This document shows, one piece after another, positions 24,295 to 32,044 of a DNA stretch of 64,000 nucleotides (the stretch's first letter is position 1; the number at the start of each line of letters is the position of its first letter). Origin of the DNA: JAEINY01 sp942490535. Its GTDB lineage: Bacteria > Bacteroidota > Bacteroidia > Bacteroidales > Marinilabiliaceae. The notes beneath the pieces are model-generated. The model was not told the origin of the DNA. It searched no databases and worked only from the letters and a program-made list of their open reading frames with translations. The position numbers and the translations under genes were made by a program. The stretch is from NCBI GenBank assembly GCA_942490535.1, contig CALNXQ010000002.1, forward strand, positions 248,001 through 312,000, given 5' to 3'.

Positions 24295-25173
24295 TTAATG
24301 ACGCGTCATTACAGTTGAGTCACTACTGCTAGCAGTAATGTAGTCGCCAATTAAGGATGTACCAGTACCATTACGTTCTATAATATCAACTACCCGTTGA
24401 CAAAACAATGGGGCTACACGTGCACTGAATGCTTTGTTTGGATGAGAATCTGCGGGCTTAGCAGCATATTCATCCTTCAAAAACAATCCATCCTCTGTTT
24501 CCAACTCATAGAAATCCCAGATATAAATATTATCATTTGGTTCATCCCACTCCGTCTTTACCCAGTTAAAAAAATTACGTGCTCGCTTTGCACTCTCTGG
24601 ATTGGTATTTTTTTCTGTTAATGCCGCTCCTGTCCAAACAATGAATTTTGTATCGGGGTATTCACCCATTTTCGTCTTTAATGCTTCATACTGCAACTTG
24701 TAATTGGCAATCGTTTTTGTTTTAGAGTTGATATCGGGTACATCATCCTCAACAATGGCAGAAACGGGAAAGCAATGCTTAAAAACAATCACATCCCATA
24801 ATGGCGCAAGCGTTTTAAGCGTGGGCTCAAATTTATAGGACTCTTTCTCTCCATTTTTTACCCATATGTTATAATAATCGTAGGGATAGTTGTTCCAGCC
24901 ATAGCCGGAAATGTATCGAAACTTTTTACTTAATGGGAAGGCTTTTTCAACTACGTTATATAGCTTATTATGCCTTACATTATAGTCTTCAAACCACGCC
25001 TCAGCATCTGGAAGTCCATTCTCTGAAGTTCCTTTGAAAATATTATTTCCTGTACTATGATGCAAAAACAGGACATTAATGGCATCTTCATCACTTTTTA
25101 TAGATTCCTTATACCCGGAGTGCGAGCAGCCAACAACAGACAATGAGAAAATAAATACACCTAAATACCTCAT
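24295..25173 (-). CDS. SGNH-hydrolase-like lipoprotein of unknown function
   Basis: 292 residues. The signal ends in the lipobox VVGC (Cys16), so the protein is lipid anchored. INVLFLHHSTGNNIF (about 32-46) occupies the place of the SGNH block I, and SHPNKAFSARV (about 241-251) resembles block V with its His. The serine of block I sits in HHST rather than GDS, so the family link is tentative. A strong Shine-Dalgarno (GAAGGAG, six bases before the ATG) fixes the start. The gene stands alone between the ACP unit and the divergent wza-wzc pair, which suggests a role in acylating, deacylating or binding the exported polymer. Confidence 0.6.
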   Translation of the reverse strand: MRYLGVFIFSLSVVGCSHSGYKESIKSDEDAINVLFLHHSTGNNIFKGTSENGLPDAEAWFEDYNVRHNKLYNVVEKAFPLSKKFRYISGYGWNNYPYDYYNIWVKNGEKESYKFEPTLKTLAPLWDVIVFKHCFPVSAIVEDDVPDINSKTKTIANYKLQYEALKTKMGEYPDTKFIVWTGAALTEKNTNPESAKRARNFFNWVKTEWDEPNDNIYIWDFYELETEDGLFLKDEYAAKPADSHPNKAFSARVAPLFCQRVVDIIERNGTGTSLIGDYITASSSDSTVMTRH

Positions 25174-25633
25174 AATTTACTCCTTCTTTAAATAATTAAA
25201 CATTGCATTATGGCTAACAAAATAATCAACTAAAAATAGAGATGGGCAAAGAAATTGATTATTGATATTTATTTCTTGACAAATTTAAATTTCACAAGTA
25301 CCTATTTTTCTGAATTTAGGATACAATTTCATGATAAAATGCTAATTTCATCACTGCATTTTTTTCCAGACCAATTATATAGATTAATTTCAATGGCTTA
25401 AAAGCCCCATCACGCTGGCAATAACAATATATATTTAACTGATTTACAAACCATTTTGCAATAATAATTCAGAACCCACTGTAATCCTATCAAGACCAAT
25501 AGGGCAATTAGAAAATATCATTTTTTGACTAACAACCTGAATTATCAGATTAAATTCAAAGTACTCGCCCTATATTTGCCCTATTAAATTATTTAAAAAT
25601 TGTACACGCTTACCTGACAGAAAACAACAATTC
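25174..25633. other. 460 bp divergent intergenic region
   Basis: Strongly A+T-rich, no coding frame. It contains TAAATTTG on the minus strand (25287-25280) facing the lipoprotein gene and TATATTTG on the plus strand (25571-25578) facing wza, both perfect -7 boxes without clear -33 elements. Confidence 0.5.
25571..25578 (+). promoter_or_regulatory. -7 promoter box of wza-wzc
   Basis: TATATTTG fits TAnnTTTG, 55 bp before the ATG at 25634. No TTG at the right distance upstream. Confidence 0.4.
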
Positions 25634-26431
25634 ATGAAGAAACCAATCTTTATTTACAGTTTATTTATTGCGATACTGTTTAGTTCATGTGTATCTTTAA
25701 AAAAATCTATTTATCTGCAAGGAGACATCGCTCAAAAACTGGAGGAAGTGGAAGCTGCTTACAGACCGGATAAAACTTCATATGTAGTAAAACCCAATGA
25801 CAATTTATACATTAGAGTTACCAGCCTGGATGAACGTACCTCTGCTTTTCTAAATAATGAATCGGGCGCAACAACCAGAATAGAAAGCTCCATGTCTGCT
25901 AGTTTAGCAGGCTATCGGGTGGAACAGGACGGATCAATTATGTTTCCTTTTGTAGGTAAAATATATGTAGCCAATTTAACGTTAGGTGAAGTCCGGGAGA
26001 AAATCCAACTGGCAGTCTCCAAGTACCTGGAAGAAAGCAGCATTACCGTGAAATTACTCAACGACAACATTACAATTGTTGGCGAAGTGCGAACTCCCGG
26101 AAGATTTCTTCTTTACGATGAAGAAATAAATCTAATGGAAGCACTGAGTTTGGCTGGTGATATGACAGATTTTGCCAACAGAAAAAAAGTTCGACTGATC
26201 CGTAAAGATGGGGATGTGCAACAAATGATTGTGATTAACACCCTGGATGACAACCTACTATTCTCGCCTTACTTTTACCTGAAACCAGGAGACATCGTCT
26301 ATGTGGAACCGCGTCGCCTAAAGTCTGTTAGCCTAAGTTCCATTCCAATAGGCTTAACATTAACATTTGTTAATACAGCCCTTTTATTATTTACATTTTA
26401 CAACACCCAACAAAACGCTAACAACAACTAA
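25634..26431 (+). CDS. Wza-like polysaccharide export lipoprotein
   Basis: 265 residues. Signal with lipobox FSSC (Cys19). A Poly_export domain (about 48-135, starting YVVKPNDNLYIRV and including the AGYRVEQDGSIMFPFVGKI block) is followed by an SLBB-type domain (about 140-225, ITIVGEVRTPGRF). A C-terminal hydrophobic helix (about 236-256) would span the outer membrane. It forms the outer-membrane polymer export channel with the Wzc protein encoded 2 bp downstream. Confidence 0.92.
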   Translation: MKKPIFIYSLFIAILFSSCVSLKKSIYLQGDIAQKLEEVEAAYRPDKTSYVVKPNDNLYIRVTSLDERTSAFLNNESGATTRIESSMSASLAGYRVEQDGSIMFPFVGKIYVANLTLGEVREKIQLAVSKYLEESSITVKLLNDNITIVGEVRTPGRFLLYDEEINLMEALSLAGDMTDFANRKKVRLIRKDGDVQQMIVINTLDDNLLFSPYFYLKPGDIVYVEPRRLKSVSLSSIPIGLTLTFVNTALLLFTFYNTQQNANNN

Positions 26432-26433
26432 TT

Positions 26434-28770
26434 ATGAATGGGGAATACACAGAGCAATCTCTCTATAATGAAAAGAACTTTGATTTTAAAAATGCCTTTT
26501 ACAGAGCGCTGCAGTATTGGTATATTATTCCCATCTGTCTTGTTTTAGCAACCGGAGGAGCAATATATTTATATAAGACAACACTCCCCCTGTATGAAAT
26601 TGGCGCCCGCTTGCTCATTTCGGATAGTCAAGGACAACAACCCACCATTGGTTCTGAAGAAGGTGCTTTGCCAGGCATCAACCTGGGGACCATCAATAAC
26701 ATTGAAAACCAACTCGTCATCCTTACTTCCTCCAGTCAAATCCAAAAAACCCTTCAGCAGTTAGATTTTACAGTCTCTTATTATAAAAAGGAAATGTTTT
26801 TAACTCAGGATATCTATAGAAGTAATCCTTTCAAAATCATACCAGATACCATTGGAGATCAACTGCTAAACAATTTTTTCCACCTGGAATTCATATCGGA
26901 TCAGGAATTTTTTTTAAGAATTGAAGGACAGGATGAATTTGTAGAAAAACATAAATTGTTTGAAAAGATTGAGCTACCTCAGGCCTCCTTCTCAGTTTTG
27001 CCAGTGCAAAACAATTTTGCAAATGCCATAAGGCAGCACAATAACTACAGCTTTAAAATACATGACGACCAATGGCTCATTGCTCATTACCAGCGTAAAG
27101 TACTCATTAATCCAGTACAGCGTGGTTCGTCCATCTACGAAATATCCATTCAGGAGAATAACATTCTCAAAGGCATCGATTTCTTAAATCAACTGGCAAA
27201 GAATTCTGTTAACTATACCCTGGAGAAAAAAAATCAAATAGCCAACAACACCATTAATTTCATTGAAAAACAATTGGTCGGTGTGAGTGACTCCCTAAGT
27301 GTAGCCAAAAATGTGTTAGAAAACTTTCGCTCACGTAATGAGATGATGGACATTTCCATGCAGGGACAGATGATCATTGAACAATCGCAGGAACTGGAAA
27401 CTCAAAAATCCAATTTCACCATTCAATTGGATTATTACAATTACCTGACTGATTTCTTGCAAGGCAATCAGAATGTATTAAACCTGCTGCCTCCTTCCTC
27501 CCAGGGTGTGAATAATGCAGTGTTAACCCAAATGATATCTGAGCTATCCACTTTAAATGCTGAAAAATCCAGTTTACAATTCAATTCCAAAATAGAGAAT
27601 CCCAGTATTACAAGGATCAGTCGTCAAATTGAAACACTGAAAAATTCAATTTTACAACAAGCCAAAAGTAATATTAGTACCACCACAAGTGCCATCGCTG
27701 ATATGGACACCCGCCTCATGCAACTGAGCAGACAAATCCGACGTTTACCCAAGACCGAACAGCTCCTGTTTGACATTGAACGGAAGTTTCAGTCGACCGA
27801 CAATATGTATACCTACCTCATGGAACGAAGATCTGAAGCGCAATTGGCAAAGGCTTCCAACATGCCGGATAATGAAATTATTGAAGCGGCTGCACCGAGA
27901 GGCAAAGTAGCACCTGATAAAAAACGATTCATCATTATAGTGGTTTTATTGGGCTTATTTTTGCCAGCTGTGATCATTTTTTTGGTTATCGTTTTCAATA
28001 ATAAAGTGCAGGACAAAGAAGACCTTAAAGCATTGACCAATTTACCCTTTATAGGTATTATTCCCGCCAGAAAAAAGAAACAAAATGGCATTGCCATGAT
28101 ACATAATCCCCGCTCAGTGTTAGCTGAATCCATTCGCAGCATCCGCACCGCCATTGATTTTTACCCATCCACGGCTACTAACCGCACCATTCTCATTACA
28201 TCCAGTTTACCGGGAGAAGGAAAAAGTTTTTGTGCAGTTAACCTGGCCACCTCCTATGCTCAGCTGGGAAAAAAAACCATCCTCATTGGCTTTGACTTAC
28301 GCAAACCCACCATTGAGAAATACATGAACCTCAAGTCAAATAGTCACGGATTAAGCCGCTTTCTGGTAAAAGACCATGATCTATCCAACAATCACATCAT
28401 TGATGCCACTGACATTCCCCTACTAGAAGTCATACCCACCGGTGAAATACCGCCCAATCCTGTAGAACTTATCGCCGGACCTCATACACAAACACTGTTC
28501 CATGAATTAAAACAGCTGTATGATGTCATCATCATTGATACACCCCCAATCGGCTTAGTAACAGATGCTCAATTATTGGGTAAGTATGCAGACATCAACA
28601 TACTGGTGACACGTCATAACGTGACCCCCAAACCACTACTTGAAAACCTTCTAAACGATCAAAAAATAAAATCCATGAGAAACCTGTGTGTTTTGTTAAA
28701 TGATTTGCCGGTGAACAAAAAAGGTTACAATTACAACTATGGCTATGGCAGTGATTATTACAGTAATTGA
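26434..28770 (+). CDS. Wzc-like polysaccharide co-polymerase with tyrosine autokinase domain
   Basis: 778 residues. N-terminal membrane helix (about 30-50) with a Wzz domain, a long periplasmic coiled region (about 270-460), a GNVR-like block before the second membrane helix (about 505-525), then a cytoplasmic BY-kinase: Walker A SSLPGEGKS (about 590-598), Walker A' IGFDLRKP and Walker B VIIIDTPP (about 698-705). The last 15 residues form a tyrosine cluster (YNYNYGYGSDYY) for autophosphorylation. It controls chain length and export with Wza. Cotranscribed with wza. Confidence 0.94.
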   Translation: MNGEYTEQSLYNEKNFDFKNAFYRALQYWYIIPICLVLATGGAIYLYKTTLPLYEIGARLLISDSQGQQPTIGSEEGALPGINLGTINNIENQLVILTSSSQIQKTLQQLDFTVSYYKKEMFLTQDIYRSNPFKIIPDTIGDQLLNNFFHLEFISDQEFFLRIEGQDEFVEKHKLFEKIELPQASFSVLPVQNNFANAIRQHNNYSFKIHDDQWLIAHYQRKVLINPVQRGSSIYEISIQENNILKGIDFLNQLAKNSVNYTLEKKNQIANNTINFIEKQLVGVSDSLSVAKNVLENFRSRNEMMDISMQGQMIIEQSQELETQKSNFTIQLDYYNYLTDFLQGNQNVLNLLPPSSQGVNNAVLTQMISELSTLNAEKSSLQFNSKIENPSITRISRQIETLKNSILQQAKSNISTTTSAIADMDTRLMQLSRQIRRLPKTEQLLFDIERKFQSTDNMYTYLMERRSEAQLAKASNMPDNEIIEAAAPRGKVAPDKKRFIIIVVLLGLFLPAVIIFLVIVFNNKVQDKEDLKALTNLPFIGIIPARKKKQNGIAMIHNPRSVLAESIRSIRTAIDFYPSTATNRTILITSSLPGEGKSFCAVNLATSYAQLGKKTILIGFDLRKPTIEKYMNLKSNSHGLSRFLVKDHDLSNNHIIDATDIPLLEVIPTGEIPPNPVELIAGPHTQTLFHELKQLYDVIIIDTPPIGLVTDAQLLGKYADINILVTRHNVTPKPLLENLLNDQKIKSMRNLCVLLNDLPVNKKGYNYNYGYGSDYYSN

Positions 28771-28779
28771 AAGCTCGTT

Positions 28780-28807
28780 AGTAGTCAGCAGACAGTGGTC
28801 AGTAGTG
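28780..28807. repeat. Degenerate heptamer repeat, four units
   Basis: AGTAGTC, AGCAGAC, AGTGGTC and AGTAGTG in a row, starting ten bases after the wzc stop. This kind of AGTAGTC text recurs between genes in Bacteroidota genomes. Confidence 0.6.
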
Positions 28808-28921
28808 AGAGGGCTGGCGCACGAGAGAGGCAGTAAGTTATTAGGAATAAGCAGGAAGGCTGAAGACAAAAGGTAGCAGTTAGAAGAAGCCCTTGGGGTG
28901 ACATCAAATTGTTGGAAAAAC

Positions 28922-28940
28922 AAGGCTGGAAGCCTTTTAT
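28922..28940 (+). terminator. Possible terminator after wzc
   Basis: AAGGCT-GGA-AGCCTT perfect stem followed by TTTAT, 151 bp after the wzc stop. The T run is short, so it is weak. Confidence 0.4.
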
Positions 28941-28947
28941 AACATAA

Positions 28948-28966
28948 CTTGGGGCATGGCCCCAAG
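28948..28966. repeat. Perfect hairpin CTTGGGGC-ATG-GCCCCAAG
   Basis: Eight base pairs with a three-base loop and no T run on either side, so it is not an intrinsic terminator. It may belong to a repeat family. Confidence 0.5.
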
Positions 28967-29342
28967 AATCTTCCATCAATGGGGATATCACCCTGAATGG
29001 ATGACACAAGATAATCTTAGGATCTATCACAGACCTACAGTCTGACTTGGTTCACATCATTTTCTACTAGGCCAATACCCAAAGTTTTAATTTTTCTGAC
29101 CTACAGCGTGTTCATTGCTTAAAAATTCGGGGATGTAATACCAATACGCAATCAAAGGGCGATCTATTATTGCTCATTTTGATTGGTAAAAGGTATAAAA
29201 AACACATTACAGTAACAGTTCAATCTTGTATGATAAGATAATCAGATTGAGTGTTAGTGGATAATAAAACAACAAAAGGGGAGGTAACTTTTAGCTATTT
29301 ACAGCTTTCGGGGCATACCACGATAGAAATAGGGGCTCCGAA

Positions 29343-29386
29343 AGGGTTCTAAATGAAACCCTCAAAGTGGTTGCTATCCCTTTGAG
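29343..29386. repeat. Two adjacent hairpins
   Basis: AGGGTT (29343-29348) with AACCCT (29357-29362), directly followed by CTCAAAG (29361-29367) with CTTTGAG (29380-29386). The AGGGTT/AACCCT stem is the same six bases as the inner hairpin at 24229-24244, which hints that both blocks derive from one repeat family. Confidence 0.5.
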
Positions 29387-29410
29387 TGGTGATCCGAAAT
29401 GTATTAGTTA

Positions 29411-29420
29411 TGACAGAGCC
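29411..29420 (-). repeat. 10 bp element GGCTCTGTCA, right inverted copy
   Basis: TGACAGAGCC on the plus strand, the exact inverse of 23956-23965. Confidence 0.3.
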
Positions 29421-29534
29421 AGCTTGAGTTAATGCCAAAAAAGATGATTTTATCCCAAACCGGCTGATCCTTACCCCAAAGTAAAGAAGAACCAACATCA
29501 CCGCAATATTCAATTCTCTATCAATCCAGAAAAC

Positions 29535-29589
29535 CTGTGGACAAAAAAAAGAACTACAAAGCAGTTCTCTTCGTAAAAATATGTACCAT
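29535..29589 (+). repeat. Diverged direct repeat, copy 1
   Basis: Starts CTGTGGACAAAAAA and continues with an AAGCAGTTCT core. The second copy (29699-29753) shares CTGTGGACAAAAAA, AAAGCAGT-CT and TTCG...TAAAA with small indels. Confidence 0.55.
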
Positions 29590-29698
29590 TAGCGGTATAC
29601 TATTGGCAAATTACGATACTCAATCATAAAGCTATTTCTTATCACTCATTATGCTTTGTATTATTTACCAGAACTTAATCCTTTTTAATCCATTTAAT

Positions 29699-29753
29699 CT
29701 GTGGACAAAAAAGAAATGTAAAGCAGTCCTGTTCGCGTAAAATTTGTGCTATA
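29699..29753 (+). repeat. Diverged direct repeat, copy 2
   Basis: Second copy of the element at 29535-29589, 164 bp further on. It is followed by CGCGCATAC and TTTGCGAAATTCGCGG palindromic text next to the end of the dehydratase gene. Confidence 0.55.
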
Positions 29754-29823
29754 CTCTAACCCACGTCATTTCGCGCATACTCAAACAATTCGTATCAATT
29801 TGCGAAATTCGCGGACTAACAAC

Positions 29824-31728
29824 CTATTGCATCAATTTCACCTTATCCAAACTGGAATAACTGCTGTTATTAGATACATATTCAGGCACCAGATCTTTCA
29901 TCCGAGTGACTAACAGATCATTATTCTCAAAATGAAGTGAGAATAACAAATCATTAACCAACCGTGACACTCGTTTAAAATCATGTTGACGAACCTGACC
30001 GATCATGATCTTCTCATGGTGCGTGGCTAGATTATTCTCCTTGGAAGCTAAAAGTTCTTCATAAAGCTTTTCGCCGGGGCGTAAACCAGAATATTTAATT
30101 TCAATATCTTCACCTAACTTCAAACCAGCTAAACGAATCATCTCTTTGGCCAAATCATTTATTTTGACAGGCTCTCCCATATCAAACACAAAAATCTCAC
30201 CCCCATTACCCATAAATCCAGCTTCCAACACCAATTGACAAGCTTCCGGTATTGTCATAAAATAACGAGTAATATCTGGATGGGTGACAGTCACAGGCCC
30301 TCCTTGTGCAATTTGTTTTTTAAATAAAGGCACAACAGAGCCGTTAGATCCCAGCACATTACCAAAACGTGTTGTAATGAAGGCAGTATCAATACCTTTT
30401 TTTTGTGCCAACGATTGAATATAAATTTCACAAATCCGCTTAGACGCCCCCATCACATTCGTCGGATTAACGGCCTTATCAGTAGAAACCATGACAAATT
30501 TTTCCACCCCGTATTCAATGGAAATATCCGCCATCAATTTGGTACCTCCTATATTGACACGAATGGCTTCATATGGATTAGCCTCCATGAGAGGCACATG
30601 TTTATAAGCAGCTGCATTAAAAACAATTTGAGGATGATACTGCTCAAAGACCTGACGCATCCGAAACGCATTGGTATAATCGGCTACCATGACTTCAAAT
30701 GGCACATCATAATAACTCAATAACAACTCTTGTTGCAAATCATACAATGCTGACTCAGCGATATCGACTAATAATATTTTACGAACTGGAAACTTAAGCA
30801 ATTGACGCACAATCTCTGAACCTATGGATCCGGCAGCTCCCGTTACCAAAATAGTTTTCCCTTCTAATGCTTTTGAAATTCGCCTTTGATTCAATTTAAT
30901 TTCTTCACGGCCCAGGATATCTTCAATTCGAATATCCCGAATTTGATTATTATTGGATATCCCATTGACCCAGTTGCCTACAGAAGGCATCACTTTCAAC
31001 TTCCAGCCCTTATCCAAACAATCATTGGTAATCTCCTGCTTACGACTCACCGAAACATTATTAATGGCTAAAATAACCACCTCTATTCCTTTTTCAGCTG
31101 CAGACTCCAATGTCTTACTCCAGCTTTGAACAGAAATAGAATTTAATTTCATATTCCATTTGGTAGGATCGTCATCCACAAAACCAACAACATGAAAATG
31201 ATTATCCTTATCATTACGAATAGCCTCCAACGTAATTTGCCCCATATCACCGGCGCCATATATCAGTGCATTAATGGTCGTTCGCTTTTTAGTCAAAAAT
31301 GCATACGTCTCTTTTACAATCATTCGAAACATGAAACTAAGCATGGTCGTCAATAAAAAATGAAAGATCAGGACCAATCTGGGTATTTTAAACCATTTCC
31401 AATCATTGATTTTCACAATAGCATCAACCAGCAACAAAATGCCAAATGCTAAAAAACATGCCAGAATTAATTGTTTAAATTCATTATAACTACTATGTCG
31501 AATGACCCCTCGATAAGAACCGGTAACGATATAGGCAATTAAATACATAACAAGGATCCATCCACCAATAGATAGGAAATCCCACATAGAATAACTGGCT
31601 AGTTGAACATTTAACCGAAGAACAAAGGCAATCAGATATGCATTAAGGACAATAGCCAAGTCTATCAGCAAAATCCACCAGGGCGAAACAATCCTACCAT
31701 TAAAAATAGTTAGCAGAAAATTCTTCAT
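29824..31728 (-). CDS. Membrane-bound nucleoside-diphosphate-sugar 4,6-dehydratase (FlaA1/WbpM/CapD family)
   Basis: 634 residues. Four to five N-terminal membrane helices (about 12-125), a CoA-binding/Rossmann middle domain with YGAGDMGQI (about 155-163), then a C-terminal SDR domain starting VTGAAGSIGSEIV (about 293-305). The catalytic region STDKAVNPTNVMGASK shows the Met-x-x-x-Lys that replaces Tyr-x-x-x-Lys in long WbpM-type enzymes. It converts UDP-GlcNAc to the 4-keto-6-deoxy sugar that leads to QuiNAc, FucNAc or bacillosamine-type residues. Paired in function with the epimerase and WbpL-like transferase at 43-45 kb. Confidence 0.92.
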   Translation of the reverse strand: MKNFLLTIFNGRIVSPWWILLIDLAIVLNAYLIAFVLRLNVQLASYSMWDFLSIGGWILVMYLIAYIVTGSYRGVIRHSSYNEFKQLILACFLAFGILLLVDAIVKINDWKWFKIPRLVLIFHFLLTTMLSFMFRMIVKETYAFLTKKRTTINALIYGAGDMGQITLEAIRNDKDNHFHVVGFVDDDPTKWNMKLNSISVQSWSKTLESAAEKGIEVVILAINNVSVSRKQEITNDCLDKGWKLKVMPSVGNWVNGISNNNQIRDIRIEDILGREEIKLNQRRISKALEGKTILVTGAAGSIGSEIVRQLLKFPVRKILLVDIAESALYDLQQELLLSYYDVPFEVMVADYTNAFRMRQVFEQYHPQIVFNAAAYKHVPLMEANPYEAIRVNIGGTKLMADISIEYGVEKFVMVSTDKAVNPTNVMGASKRICEIYIQSLAQKKGIDTAFITTRFGNVLGSNGSVVPLFKKQIAQGGPVTVTHPDITRYFMTIPEACQLVLEAGFMGNGGEIFVFDMGEPVKINDLAKEMIRLAGLKLGEDIEIKYSGLRPGEKLYEELLASKENNLATHHEKIMIGQVRQHDFKRVSRLVNDLLFSLHFENNDLLVTRMKDLVPEYVSNNSSYSSLDKVKLMQ

Positions 31729-32044
31729 AGGTATTGAGTAAAATTACTTTGGGTATCGAAGGAATAACAATTTTCAATCAAATGAAAATGGATTATGACT
31801 AATGCATTGATTTCTTAGCTAAAAGCCTGCATTTTAATGATAGCTTTTTGAGCATTTTTTTAAATCCTGTAATTTTGAAGGCTACACTTTTAAATCAGAC
31901 TTCACAAAACTGCAGGATTTATTTGGGTGACAATGTAGCAAATCAAACACACTACTTATTGGAACTTGATTCACATATTCCCACAAGTAGTGTGTTTGAT
32001 CACAACATTAGTTGAATGGATAATAATACATGCAGACATTAAGC
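31729..32044. other. 316 bp intergenic region with a long hairpin
   Basis: No coding frame and no clear promoter for the dehydratase gene. The only structure is the 16 bp inverted repeat at 31942-32000. Confidence 0.6.
31942..32000. repeat. 16 bp perfect inverted repeat downstream of the giant secreted protein
   Basis: ATCAAACACACTACTT (31942-31957) and AAGTAGTGTGTTTGAT (31985-32000) around a 27-base loop. It lies 45 bp past the stop at 32045. No T run follows on the minus strand, so it could be a stabilising mRNA 3' structure, a factor site or a mobile-element remnant rather than an intrinsic terminator. Confidence 0.75.

Larger units (their letters stand above)
28771..29823. other. 1,053 bp without a gene: mosaic of degenerate repeats
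   Basis: No frame has coding character. The stretch holds heptamer repeats (28780-28807), two hairpins (28922-28940 and 28948-28966), CAATCAAA/TTTGATTG (29149-29156 and 29178-29185), a hairpin pair at 29343-29386, the right GGCTCTGTCA copy and a diverged 55 bp direct repeat. It is a typical dumping ground between a plus-strand and a minus-strand polysaccharide unit. Confidence 0.6.

Noticed and set aside
28780..28807. Heptamer repeats considered as a CRISPR array
   Set aside because: Units are seven bases with no spacers and there are no cas genes.
28696..29007. Open frame of about 100 codons on the minus strand after wzc
   Set aside because: It overlaps the end of wzc and translates the heptamer repeats into low-complexity sequence; no domain or start signal.
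23956..29420. Composite transposon carrying wza-wzc
   Set aside because: Only a 10 bp inverted word supports it; no transposase, target duplication or longer end similarity was seen.
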